30,910 nucleotides of DNA from QHCA01 sp003244095. GTDB lineage: Bacteria; Actinomycetota; Actinomycetes; Mycobacteriales; QHCA01. The DNA is taken from contig JBBQNN010000049.1 in the NCBI GenBank assembly GCA_038329965.1, positions 1-30,910 on the forward strand, written 5' to 3'. The notes below the pieces were generated by a model, which was given only the letters and a program-made list of their open reading frames with translations, had not been told where the DNA came from and did not search any database. Every line of letters starts with the position of its first letter. The first letter of the stretch is position 1. This document shows positions 1 to 7,245 of this stretch, piece after piece. Position numbers and translations under genes: made by a program.

Positions 1-112
1 GCTGGCGCTGTGCATTGGCCGCCGCGGGGGGGCTGGGTGCTATGACCCTGCCGGCACCCTCGGGCGGGCCGCCCGGGCCGCCAGCGACCCGACCCCACCG
101 ACCCCACCGTGC
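1..112. other. Left-edge stretch without a supported gene
   Basis: Very GC-rich sequence. All three plus-strand frames can be read for some distance (one closes at 45, one at 116), so the 3' end of an upstream plus-strand gene could lie here. I recognise no family in any of the short translations and call no gene. Confidence 0.3.
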
Positions 113-172
113 GTGATCACGCACGTTCGCCGGGCTGTACGGCGTGTCGTGCGGGCAAACGTGCATGATCAC
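113..172 (-). repeat. Hyphenated inverted repeat, 19-nt arms, 3' of the GNAT gene
   Basis: The left arm is GTGATCACGCACGTTCGCC (113-131) and the right arm is GGCAAACGTGCATGATCAC (154-172), with a 22-nt loop. Read as minus-strand RNA all 19 positions pair, two of them as U.G wobbles. Read as plus-strand RNA the same two positions are C.A mismatches. This asymmetry suggests that it works in the minus-strand transcript, downstream of the acetyltransferase gene ending at 244, as a transcript end or 3' stabiliser. There is no T-tract. The left arm also overlaps a perfect 18-bp palindrome, CGTGCGTGATCACGCACG (108-125). It may be a copy of a dispersed intergenic repeat; that needs a genome search. 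Confidence 0.6.
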
Positions 173-243
173 CGCGGGGGGAGGGGCGGGGCCGCGCGGG
201 GCGGGGAGGGCAGGGGCGGCCAGGGAACGGCGGGCGGGCGGGT
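173..243. other. G-rich tract, possible G-quadruplex
   Basis: Several runs of three to six G on the plus strand lie between about 174 and 215, separated by short spacers, directly behind the GNAT stop codon. This fits a G-quadruplex pattern on the plus strand (C-rich in the GNAT mRNA). I see no gene here. Confidence 0.4.
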
Positions 244-732
244 TCAGAGGTCGCGGGTCCAGTGCTGGCCGACGAGATCGTGGCCGAAGCTGTGGTGCCG
301 GTCCTCGGCCACGAGTGCGAATCCGGCCGTCTGGTAAATCTGGCGGGCCGACGCCAGGACGTCGTTGGTCCACAGGGTGATCTGCCGGTAGTCCGCGGCC
401 GTGGCGAACCGCAGGCACTCGGCGACGAGAAGGCGGCCGATGCCCTGGCCACGCGCGGCCGGATCCACGAGCAGGAGCCGCAACCGAGCGGTCTCGGCGT
501 CGTCGGCCACGCAGAACACACAACCGGCCCGCGTCCCGTCGACCTCGGCGATCCAGGCCGCCTCCCGCGCCGGGTCGTGGTCGAGGCTGCCTGCGTAGTC
601 GGCGACGATCCGCGCGACGAGGGCCTCGAAGGTCGTGTCCCAGCCGAACTGCCCGTGGTAGCTCTCGCCGTGCGCCTGGACCACCCATCCCAGGTCGCCG
701 GGCTGGCCGAGGTGCCGGAGAACTGCCGCCAT
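244..732 (-). CDS. GNAT family N-acetyltransferase
   Basis: A 162-residue acetyl-CoA-dependent N-acetyltransferase. Residues about 84-110 carry the GNAT acetyl-CoA motif A, with RGQGIG at 94-99 inside LRLLLVDPAARGQGIG, followed by a TLWTNDVL strand and a QIYQTAGF segment. This arrangement is what I know from the acetyltransferase half of MarR-GNAT fusion proteins, here standing alone without the MarR half. The start at 732 is chosen because GGGAGG lies 6 nt upstream of it (plus coordinates 739-744); an in-frame ATG at 747 has no such site. It is divergent from a TetR gene, with an operator-like palindrome between them, so the TetR protein probably controls it. The substrate cannot be read from the sequence. 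The family call is firm. Confidence 0.88.
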   Translation of the reverse strand: MAAVLRHLGQPGDLGWVVQAHGESYHGQFGWDTTFEALVARIVADYAGSLDHDPAREAAWIAEVDGTRAGCVFCVADDAETARLRLLLVDPAARGQGIGRLLVAECLRFATAADYRQITLWTNDVLASARQIYQTAGFALVAEDRHHSFGHDLVGQHWTRDL

Positions 733-751
733 CGAAAGCCTCCCCATCTGG

Positions 752-767
752 TGAAACAGTCGTTTCA
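752..767. promoter_or_regulatory. TetR-type operator palindrome
   Basis: Perfect inverted repeat TGAAAC-AGTC-GTTTCA in the 51-bp gap between the divergent GNAT and TetR starts. The size and symmetry suit a TetR homodimer. It lies 17 bp ahead of the tetR start and 20 bp ahead of the GNAT start, so it could block both. Assignment to the neighbouring TetR is inferred from position. Confidence 0.72.
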
Positions 768-783
768 GTGAGAGGGTAGCGCC

Positions 784-1389
784 GTGGCCGTGCCGACCCA
801 AGCCCCCTCCGCGCGGCAGGCCGCGCTGCTCGAGGCGGCGTACCGCTATGTCCTGCAGCACGGCGTCGGGGACCTGTCCCTGCGTCCCCTGGCCGCGGCC
901 GTCGGCTCCAGCCCCCGCGTGCTGCTGTACCTGTTCGGCAGCAAGGACGGGCTGGTGCGCGCCCTGCTCGCCCGGGCCCGGTCCGCCGAGCTCGCTCTGC
1001 TCGACGGGGTACGCGGCCCGGCCGCCGAGCAGCCGGCCGGTTTGTCCGCTGCCGCATATAGCGTGTGGGCCTGGCTGGCCGCCGAGGAGCACCGCCCGCT
1101 GCTGATCCTGTGGGTGGAGGCCTACGGCCGGTCGCTGGTCGACCCGGGAGGGCCGTGGGCGGGCTTCGCGGCCGCCACCGTCTCGGACTGGCTGGCCGTA
1201 CTCGCCACCGCCCAGCCGACCGCCGTCCGCGACACCGAGGCCGGCCGCGCCGCCCGCACAGCAGTGCTGGCCGTCCTGCGAGGGTCGTTGCTCGACCTGC
1301 TCGCCACCGGCGACGTGCAGCGGACCACCGCTGCGGTAGGGCAGGCGATCACCCCTACGATCGACGCGTGCGCCGACTGCGGGGGTTGA
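784..1389 (+). CDS. TetR/AcrR family transcriptional regulator
   Basis: A 201-residue one-component repressor. The N-terminal helix-turn-helix spans about residues 12-60. It opens with RQAALLEAAYRYVLQHG and ends in the typical recognition-helix and linker pattern (SSPRVLLYLFGSKDGLVRALL). The rest is an alpha-helical ligand and dimer domain of the usual length, without a recognisable ligand family. The GTG start at 784 follows GAGAGGG (771-776). The gene overlaps the next one by 22 nt, so TetR and the HAD hydrolase are probably translated together. The operator-like palindrome just upstream suggests autoregulation and control of the divergent acetyltransferase. The ligand is unknown. Confidence 0.9.
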   Translation: MAVPTQAPSARQAALLEAAYRYVLQHGVGDLSLRPLAAAVGSSPRVLLYLFGSKDGLVRALLARARSAELALLDGVRGPAAEQPAGLSAAAYSVWAWLAAEEHRPLLILWVEAYGRSLVDPGGPWAGFAAATVSDWLAVLATAQPTAVRDTEAGRAARTAVLAVLRGSLLDLLATGDVQRTTAAVGQAITPTIDACADCGG

Positions 1390-2003
1390 TCGTCGACTAC
1401 GGCGGCGTCCTCACCAGCGCCCTCGACGACACGATCGCCGGGTGGATGAGCGCCGACGGGGTCGACCCCGTGCAGTTCACCGCCCTGATGCGCCGCTGGC
1501 TGGCGCCGGACGCGCCGGTCAACCCGGTGCACGACCTGGAGGCCGGCCGGCTGCCGGTGCTGGAGTTCGAACGCCTGCTGACCACCGAGTTGCGCCGCGC
1601 GGACGGCAGCGAGCTGGCGGCGGACGGCCTGGTGGCCCGGATGCTCGGTGGCTTCCGGCCGGCCGCGGAGATGACCGGCGTGGTCGCGAGGGCGAGGGCT
1701 TCGGGTATCAGAACCGCCCTGTTGTCCAACTCCTGGGGCCTGGACTATCCGCGGGAGGGCTGGGCGACGTTGTTCGACGCCGTGGTGATCTCCGGCGAGA
1801 TCGGGATGCGCAAGCCCGACGGGCCGATCTACCGGCACGCCGCCGCGCTGCTGGACCTGCCGCCCGAGCAGTGTGTGTTCGTCGACGACCTGGAGCACAA
1901 TGTGCGCGGTGCGGTGGCCGCCGGCATGGTCGGCATCCACCACACGGACGTGGCGACCACGATCGGCGAGCTCGAAGCACTGTTCGACCGGCAATTGCGC
2001 TGA
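1368..2003 (+). CDS. HAD-IA family hydrolase
   Basis: A 211-residue haloacid dehalogenase-superfamily hydrolase starting at GTG 1368, inside the end of tetR. Motif I is LIVDYGGVL with the nucleophile Asp at about residue 10. The second Asp of the usual DxD is replaced by Gly, as in the GGVL subgroup related to the phosphatase half of epoxide hydrolases. Motif II is the Ser of LLSNSWG, motif III the Lys of GMRKPDGPIY, and motif IV FVDDLEHNVRGA. All catalytic positions are present, so it should be active on a small phosphate ester or haloacid, but the substrate cannot be named. Any start upstream of 1368 would have to lie within tetR in another frame, with no conserved residues gained. A small inverted repeat (TGATC-GGGG-GATCA, 2001-2014) covers its stop codon. 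Confidence 0.85.
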   Translation: MRRLRGLIVDYGGVLTSALDDTIAGWMSADGVDPVQFTALMRRWLAPDAPVNPVHDLEAGRLPVLEFERLLTTELRRADGSELAADGLVARMLGGFRPAAEMTGVVARARASGIRTALLSNSWGLDYPREGWATLFDAVVISGEIGMRKPDGPIYRHAAALLDLPPEQCVFVDDLEHNVRGAVAAGMVGIHHTDVATTIGELEALFDRQLR

Positions 2004-2071
2004 TCGGGGGATCAGTGAACCCGGCCGGACGTGCCACCATAGACACCATCTGCGAGGAGATGATCACTGCG

Positions 2072-3466
2072 ATGACCGACCGACTCGCTCCGATGGACGT
2101 CTCCTTCCTCTACCTGGAGGAGCCGACAACCCCCATGCATGTCGGGGGGGTGGCCGTCTTCCGGCCGCCGGTGGGCGAGCCGTTCGACTACGACAAGCTC
2201 GTGTCGATCATCGAGGCCCGGATCAGTCTCGTGCCGCGCTACCGGCAGAAGATCAAGTGGGTGCCCGGGCACCTCGCCAGCCCTGTCTGGGTCGACGACA
2301 ACACTTTCGACGTCGGCTTCCACATCCGCCGCAGCGCCCTGCCCAAGCCGGGCGGCGACGACCAGCTACGCGAGCTGGTCGGCCGGCTCATGTCGCGCCG
2401 CCTCGACCGCACCCGGCCGCTGTGGGAGATGTACTTCGTCGAGGGCCTCAGCGACGGCCGGCTCGCGGTGATCACCAAGAGCCATCACGCGATGGTCGAC
2501 GGCATCAGCAGTGTCGACATCAGCCAGGTGCTCCTCGACGTGACGCCCGAGCCGCGCGAGGTCCCGGCCGACGACTGGGAGCCCGACCCGGAGCCCAGCC
2601 CGATCGAGCTCGTCGTGGAGGCGATCTCTGACTTCATCCGCCAGCCCACCGAGGTCATCGACGCCATCCGCAGCGGCGTCAACGATGCCGCGGCCACCGG
2701 GCTCAAGCTGGCCACCCAGGTCAGCGGCCTGGTCGCATACGTCCGCACCGCGGCCCGGCCGGCCAGCGGGACGCCGCTCAACGTCGACATCGGCGAGCAG
2801 CGCCGCTTCGGCATGGCGCGCACCGAACTCGACGACTACAAGCGGGTACGCAAGATGCACGGCGGCACCGTCAACGACGTGGTGCTGGCCACCGTCTCGG
2901 GTGCCCTGCGCAACTGGCTGATGACCCGCGGCGAGCCGGTCAACGGCAGTACGGTGATCCGCGCGATGGTCCCCGTCTCGGTGCGCGCCCCGGCGGAGCA
3001 GGGCGCCCTGGGCAACAAGGTGTCGTCGTACCTGGTGGACCTGCCTGTCGGCGAGGAGGACGCGGTCGAGCGACTGCGTCAGATCAGCGCCAAGATGAAG
3101 ACGCACAAGGAGGCCGGGCAGTCGGTCGGTGCCGACGCGCTGGTGCGCCTGTCCGGCTTCGCCCCGCCGACGCTGCACAGCATGGGTGCCCGGGCGGCGA
3201 GCGGGCTGTCCAAGCGGCTGTTCAACGTGGTGGTCACCAACGTGCCGGGGCCGCAGTTCCCGCTGTACGCCGGGGGTGCGCCCATGATCGAGGTCTTCCC
3301 GGTGGTGCCCCTGGCCAAGAACCAGGCCGTGTCCATCGGCCTGACCTCCTATAACGGCGGCGTCTACTACGGGCTCAACGCCGACCGCGACGCGATGACC
3401 GACCTCGACGCCCTGTGCCAGCTGATCGAGGAGTCCCTCGCCGAACTCGTGGAGACCGTCTCATGA
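2072..3466 (+). CDS. Wax ester synthase / diacylglycerol acyltransferase (WS/DGAT)
   Basis: A 464-residue acyl-CoA:alcohol/diacylglycerol O-acyltransferase, the actinobacterial enzyme class that makes triacylglycerol or wax esters for lipid inclusions. The N-terminus RLAPMDVSFLYLE is the family opening. The catalytic HHxxxDG motif is HHAMVDG at residues 138-144, preceded by RPLWEMYFVEGL. Other family landmarks are the GGTVNDVVLATVSGALR segment and the NVVVTNVPGP segment near the C-terminus. Length is normal. ATG 2072 is preferred over ATG 2060, because GAGGAG (2054-2059) directly abuts the latter; both are in frame. The gene is followed by a patatin-like lipase gene, suggesting a small storage-lipid or membrane-lipid turnover operon. 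Confidence 0.93.
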   Translation: MTDRLAPMDVSFLYLEEPTTPMHVGGVAVFRPPVGEPFDYDKLVSIIEARISLVPRYRQKIKWVPGHLASPVWVDDNTFDVGFHIRRSALPKPGGDDQLRELVGRLMSRRLDRTRPLWEMYFVEGLSDGRLAVITKSHHAMVDGISSVDISQVLLDVTPEPREVPADDWEPDPEPSPIELVVEAISDFIRQPTEVIDAIRSGVNDAAATGLKLATQVSGLVAYVRTAARPASGTPLNVDIGEQRRFGMARTELDDYKRVRKMHGGTVNDVVLATVSGALRNWLMTRGEPVNGSTVIRAMVPVSVRAPAEQGALGNKVSSYLVDLPVGEEDAVERLRQISAKMKTHKEAGQSVGADALVRLSGFAPPTLHSMGARAASGLSKRLFNVVVTNVPGPQFPLYAGGAPMIEVFPVVPLAKNQAVSIGLTSYNGGVYYGLNADRDAMTDLDALCQLIEESLAELVETVS

Positions 3467-3494
3467 CGACACGTTCATGACGGCTTCCTCGTGA
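3463..3494 (+). promoter_or_regulatory. Two chained 5-codon mini-ORFs linking WS/DGAT to patatin gene
   Basis: ATG 3463 overlaps the WS/DGAT stop (ATGA) and opens MTTRS, ending at TGA 3478-3480. That stop overlaps ATG 3477 (ATGA), which opens MTASS, ending at TGA 3492-3494. That stop overlaps the patatin GTG 3491 (GTGA). GGAGA (3451-3455) serves the first mini-ORF, but no Shine-Dalgarno site precedes GTG 3491. The starts are exactly 14 nt apart and TCATGACG is repeated at 3461-3468 and 3475-3482. This looks like a terminate-reinitiate relay; the function is inferred. Confidence 0.5.
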
Positions 3495-4471
3495 ACAGGC
3501 GCCGGGGCTTGGTCATCGGGGCCGGGGGGGTGCTCGGCTTCTCCTGGGCGGTCGGCGCGCTGACGGCGATCGAGCAGGAGTACGGCTTCGACTGTCGCGA
3601 GGTGGACTACGTCGTCGGGACCTCGGCCGGATCTATCACCGCGGCCCTGCTCGGCTGCGGCGTGAGCGTGGAGACGATGCTGCGGCACCAGAGCGGCATC
3701 CCGGTCCCGACCGATCCGGTGATCGAGTACGACTACGAGGCCGACGGTGGCGGACCGCTGCCGCCCATCCCGGCGCCTGGCCTCGGCTCGGTGCCGTTGC
3801 TCGTCCGCTCCGCGCTGCACCCACTGCAGGTCACCCCCCTCGCCGCCATGTCGGCGGTGCTGCCGCGCGGGCGAGCCAGCCTCGAGCCGGTGCGCGGCAT
3901 CATCTCCGGCGTCGCCGGGGGCAACCTGTGGACCGAGCACCCGTCCACCTGGCTCGTGGCGATGGACTATGCGACCGGGCGGCGGGTGCCGTTCGGCCGG
4001 CCGGGCGCGCCGGACGCGCCGCTGCCCGACGCCGTGATGGCCTCCTGCGCGATCCCCGGCTGGTACGCACCGGTGTCCATCGGCGGCCGCCGCTACGTCG
4101 ACGGCGGCGCCTGCTCTTCGACTTCCCTCGACCTGCTTGCCGGGCTCGGCCTCGACGAGGTCTACGTCGTCGCGCCGATGGCCTCCTTCGCCCCAGACCG
4201 GCCGCGGTCGGTCCCGGCCCGCCTCGAGCGGCGATTCCGCCGAATCGTCACCCGCCAGCTGCGGCGAGAGGCCGAGAAGGTGCGGGAGAGCGGCACCGAC
4301 GTCATCATGCTCGGCCCTGGGCCGGCCGACCTGGCCGCCATCGGCGCCAACCTGATGGACCCTCGCCGCCGGCGCCAGGTCCTGGAAACCTCCCTGCGCA
4401 CCAGCGCCGAGGGCCTGCGCGACGTGGCCGGTGCAGAGAAGGCCCCAGGCGACCTCTCCGACGCGGTGTGA
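3491..4471 (+). CDS. Patatin-like phospholipase
   Basis: A 326-residue serine lipid acyl hydrolase with the Ser-Asp dyad of the patatin family. The oxyanion-hole glycines are GAGGVLG at residues 10-16. The nucleophile elbow is GTSAGS (43-48, Ser45) and the dyad Asp lies in the DGG motif at 204-206 (YVDGGACSS). There is no signal peptide, so it probably acts in the cytoplasm or at the inner membrane face. It sits 24 nt behind the WS/DGAT gene and shares a single base with the next gene (TGATG). A role in turning over lipids made by its neighbour is plausible but inferred. The GTG start has no visible ribosome binding site and the conserved GAGGVLG begins only nine residues later, so the start position is well constrained. 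Confidence 0.9.
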   Translation: MNRRRGLVIGAGGVLGFSWAVGALTAIEQEYGFDCREVDYVVGTSAGSITAALLGCGVSVETMLRHQSGIPVPTDPVIEYDYEADGGGPLPPIPAPGLGSVPLLVRSALHPLQVTPLAAMSAVLPRGRASLEPVRGIISGVAGGNLWTEHPSTWLVAMDYATGRRVPFGRPGAPDAPLPDAVMASCAIPGWYAPVSIGGRRYVDGGACSSTSLDLLAGLGLDEVYVVAPMASFAPDRPRSVPARLERRFRRIVTRQLRREAEKVRESGTDVIMLGPGPADLAAIGANLMDPRRRRQVLETSLRTSAEGLRDVAGAEKAPGDLSDAV

Positions 4472-4971
4472 TGCGGGTCTACCTCTCGGGCACGCTGCCC
4501 ATGCTGTTCGGCCTCCGCGACGCCGGTGAGCTGCCCGCGCCGATCACCGGGTTCGCGGTCACGCCGACGCTGCGCGAGTGGTACGCCAGCGGTGACGCCG
4601 AAGAGCTGGAGTACGCCGCCTTCACCGACGCCGCCCGCGGCTCGTTGCGCCTGCTCGACGCCGACCCGCTGGCCCCGCGCAGGCGGGTGGTGCTCGCCAC
4701 CGACCTCCCCGACAGCGCCGTGGAGGTGCTGTCCGACCTCGACCGCGACGCCGTACGCGTGATGACTCCGGTCACACTGAGTGATGTCGTGTCATTGCAC
4801 ATCGACAACTCGGACGCGGAGGCCGACGTCCGTGCGGCTGCCGCCGCGACGCTGGAAGCGGAGCTGGGCAGCGAAGATGCGCAGTTCACGGTGGACGGAG
4901 CCGAAGGCCACGAGCTTGCGTGGTACGCCGTCGGCGAGCTCGGCCCACTTCTGGACCTCTGGCCCGACTAG
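4471..4971 (+). CDS. DUF6912-like conserved actinobacterial protein
   Basis: A 166-residue acidic protein of unknown function. The pattern MRVYLSGTLPML, ITGFAVTPTLREWY and EELEYAAFTDAARGSLRLL matches what I recall of the actinobacterial DUF6912 family. No signal peptide, membrane segment or catalytic motif is visible. The ATG at 4471 shares one base with the patatin stop codon, so it is translationally coupled to the lipid genes. Many members of this family are found outside such operons, so the coupling may say little about function. I give no activity. Confidence 0.78.
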   Translation: MRVYLSGTLPMLFGLRDAGELPAPITGFAVTPTLREWYASGDAEELEYAAFTDAARGSLRLLDADPLAPRRRVVLATDLPDSAVEVLSDLDRDAVRVMTPVTLSDVVSLHIDNSDAEADVRAAAAATLEAELGSEDAQFTVDGAEGHELAWYAVGELGPLLDLWPD

Positions 4972-5048
4972 GTGATTGTCATCTCGGTGCGCTCCTCTCT
5001 GCGCTCGAAGCTCCTTCGCCGCTTGTCACCGTGTGTCACCATGGGCGC

Positions 5049-6677
5049 ATGGACGCCGTGACAGCACCGCCGGACCCGGTCAACGAGCCCATTCGCTCCT
5101 ACGCAATGGGCAGCCCGGAGCGCACGTCGCTGGAGCATCGCCTCAAGGAGATGGGCAACGAGCAGATCGACCTGACGATCACCGTCGGCGGCGAGCAGCG
5201 GATGGCCGGCGGCGAGCCGTACGAGGTCGTCCAGCCGCACCGGCACAGCGCCGTGCTGGGCACCCTGAAGCACGCCACCGCCGCCGACGTGCGGGCCGCG
5301 GCCGCCGCGGCCAAGGAGGCCGCGCCGGCCTGGCGCGCTCTGCCCTACGACGAGCGGGCGGCGGTCCTGCTGCGGGCAGCGGAGTTGCTGGCCGGGCCGT
5401 GGCGCGACACGATCAACGCGGCCACGATGCTCGGCCAGTCGAAGTCGGTGCTCCAGGCCGAGATCGACGCAGCCTGCGAGCTGATCGACTTCCTCCGCTT
5501 CAATGTCGCGTTTGGACGGCAGATCCTCGGTGAGCAGCCGCGTTCGACCTCGGCGGCGTGGAACCGCTTCGACCACCGGCCGCTCGAGGGCTTCGTGCTG
5601 GCCATCGCGCCGTTCAACTTCACCTCGATCGCGGCCAACCTCGCCCTCGCCCCCGCGCTGATGGGCAACACGGTGGTCTGGAAGCCCTCGCCGACGCAGC
5701 AGTTGTCGGCGCACTACCTGATGCGGCTGTTCGAGGCGGCCGGCCTGCCCCCCGGTGTGGTCAACCTGGTCACCGGCGACGGCAAGGCAGTCTCCGAGGT
5801 CGCGCTGGCCGACCCCGACCTCGCCGGCATCCACTTCACCGGCTCCACCGGCACCTTCCAGCACCTGTGGCGGACGGTGGGCGACAACATCTCCGCGTAC
5901 AAGACCTATCCGCGTCTCGTCGGCGAGACCGGGGGCAAGGACTTCGTCTTCGCGCACCCCAGCGCCGACCCGGCGGCCCTGCACACGGCGCTGATCCGCG
6001 GCGCGTTCGAGTACCAGGGGCAGAAGTGTTCGGCCGCCTCGCGCGCCTATATCCCCCGCTCGCTGTGGGACGACGGCTTCGGCGAGCGACTCGGGGCGAC
6101 GACCGACTGCCTGCTGTACGGCGATGTGACCGTCCTGTCGAACTTCGGCGGAGCCGTGATCGACGCCCGTGCCTTCGCCCGGCTGGCGGCCGCGATCGAC
6201 CGGTTCCGCGAGGACGACGCGTGCACGATAGTCGCCGGCGGTGCGTACGACGACAGTGAGGGCTACCTCATCCGGCCGACCGTCGTCGAGTGCACCGACC
6301 CGACCCACGAGGTGTTCACCGCCGAGTACTTCGGCCCGATCCTGTCGGTGTTCGTGTACGACGACGCCGAGTACGAGGCCGTCCTGCGGCAGGCGGCCGA
6401 CGTGGCGCCCTACGCGCTGACCGGGGCGGTGTTCGCGACCGACCGGGCCGCGATCGACCAGGCGAGTGAGGTGCTGCGCTTCTCGGCCGGCAACTTCTAC
6501 GTCAACGACAAGCCGACCGGGGCCGTCGTCGGCCAGCAGCCCTTCGGCGGGGCTCGGGCGTCGGGCACCAACGACAAGGCCGGCTCGCCGCTCAATCTGC
6601 TGCGCTGGGTCTCCCCGCGCACGATCAAGGAGACCTTCGTGCCGCCGACCGACCATCGCTACCCGCACATGGGTTAG
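5049..6677 (+). CDS. pruA: L-glutamate gamma-semialdehyde (P5C) dehydrogenase
   Basis: A 542-residue NAD-dependent aldehyde dehydrogenase that oxidises glutamate gamma-semialdehyde (from P5C) to glutamate, the second step of proline catabolism. The full ALDH fold is present: FNFTSIAANLALAPALMGNTVVWKPS for cofactor binding (about 189-214), HFTGSTGTF (262-270), general base Glu293 in GETGGKDF, and the nucleophile Cys327 in YQGQKCSAAS. The C-terminal PFGGARASGTNDKAG is the signature of the single-domain (group 2) P5C dehydrogenases. No proline dehydrogenase gene is adjacent, although they are often paired. The start at 5049 gives the usual family N-terminus. No clear ribosome site is seen; CACCAT (5037-5042) six nt upstream could be a weak leaderless -10 box. 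Confidence 0.93.
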   Translation: MDAVTAPPDPVNEPIRSYAMGSPERTSLEHRLKEMGNEQIDLTITVGGEQRMAGGEPYEVVQPHRHSAVLGTLKHATAADVRAAAAAAKEAAPAWRALPYDERAAVLLRAAELLAGPWRDTINAATMLGQSKSVLQAEIDAACELIDFLRFNVAFGRQILGEQPRSTSAAWNRFDHRPLEGFVLAIAPFNFTSIAANLALAPALMGNTVVWKPSPTQQLSAHYLMRLFEAAGLPPGVVNLVTGDGKAVSEVALADPDLAGIHFTGSTGTFQHLWRTVGDNISAYKTYPRLVGETGGKDFVFAHPSADPAALHTALIRGAFEYQGQKCSAASRAYIPRSLWDDGFGERLGATTDCLLYGDVTVLSNFGGAVIDARAFARLAAAIDRFREDDACTIVAGGAYDDSEGYLIRPTVVECTDPTHEVFTAEYFGPILSVFVYDDAEYEAVLRQAADVAPYALTGAVFATDRAAIDQASEVLRFSAGNFYVNDKPTGAVVGQQPFGGARASGTNDKAGSPLNLLRWVSPRTIKETFVPPTDHRYPHMG

Positions 6678-6713
6678 CTGCCGCGATCCCGGCGGGTTGC
6701 GGAAAGGCCCCCG

Positions 6714-6719
6714 TACGAT
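6714..6719 (+). promoter_or_regulatory. -10 box for probable leaderless start at 6727
   Basis: TACGAT followed by exactly 7 nt and ATG 6727, with no Shine-Dalgarno site. The stretch ATCCTCGGCATG is identical to the one at the start of the minus-strand FtsK-like gene. No good -35 box is visible. Confidence 0.55.
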
Positions 6720-6726
6720 CCTCGGC

Positions 6727-7245
6727 ATGCCGTTCGATCCGTCCGACGAAGACCAGGACCGCTACGCGGGCTACGGGCTCGCGCCGTTCCCGGACCCGCG
6801 CGATGCGGAGATCAACTTCTACCTCGCCGGTGTCCGCGCCGTGGGCGCCGAGGAGGTCCAGGCCGCGATCACGGAGGTGTCCGTGCGGGGCCGCCAGGTC
6901 CTGCTCGCCTACGCGGAACGCTCGGCGTCGATCGCCGTACGCAACAACGTGCCCGACCGGCTGATCCGGGCCCTGATCGCGCTGGTGATCGGCGGGCTGA
7001 CCCAGAACGCGCTCGAAGCTCTGATGCGCACGGCACTGGTCGAGGACGCCGCGCGCCGGCTGCGCGCAGAGCCGGCCGACGTCTTCGCCGCCGCAGCCGA
7101 CCTCGTGGGGGAGATGGGCGCCTTCGCGTTGAAGCTCTGGCTCGGCCGCCGCCCCGAGGACCGCACGCCGGAGGTCATGGGCTTCACGGTCACCGGTGAT
7201 GGCCTGACCTTCCGCTACGAGTGGGCCGGTGACGTGGCGCAGTGA
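6727..7245 (+). CDS. Protein of unknown function, 172 aa
   Basis: I do not recognise the family. The protein is soluble-looking, mostly alpha-helical and rich in Ala and Arg, with a hydrophobic helix around residues 77-92 (RLIRALIALVIGGLTQNAL) that may pack in a core. The N-terminus is acidic and polar (MPFDPSDEDQDRYAGYG). There are no cysteines and no metal motif. The start is supported by a TACGAT box 7 nt upstream. The GTGA overlap with the thioredoxin-like gene that follows indicates co-translation, so the two may share a job. Codon use is like that of the neighbours, and the gene looks genuine. Confidence 0.7.
   Translation: MPFDPSDEDQDRYAGYGLAPFPDPRDAEINFYLAGVRAVGAEEVQAAITEVSVRGRQVLLAYAERSASIAVRNNVPDRLIRALIALVIGGLTQNALEALMRTALVEDAARRLRAEPADVFAAAADLVGEMGAFALKLWLGRRPEDRTPEVMGFTVTGDGLTFRYEWAGDVAQ

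Noticed and set aside
1..116. 3' end of an upstream plus-strand gene
   Set aside because: Two frames end at 45 and 116, but the short translations match nothing and no start is visible, so no gene can be supported.
4968..6728. 586-codon open frame antisense to pruA
   Set aside because: High-GC codon bias keeps the antisense frame open; the translation is low-complexity Arg/Gly/Val without any family pattern, while the plus strand is a perfect P5C dehydrogenase.
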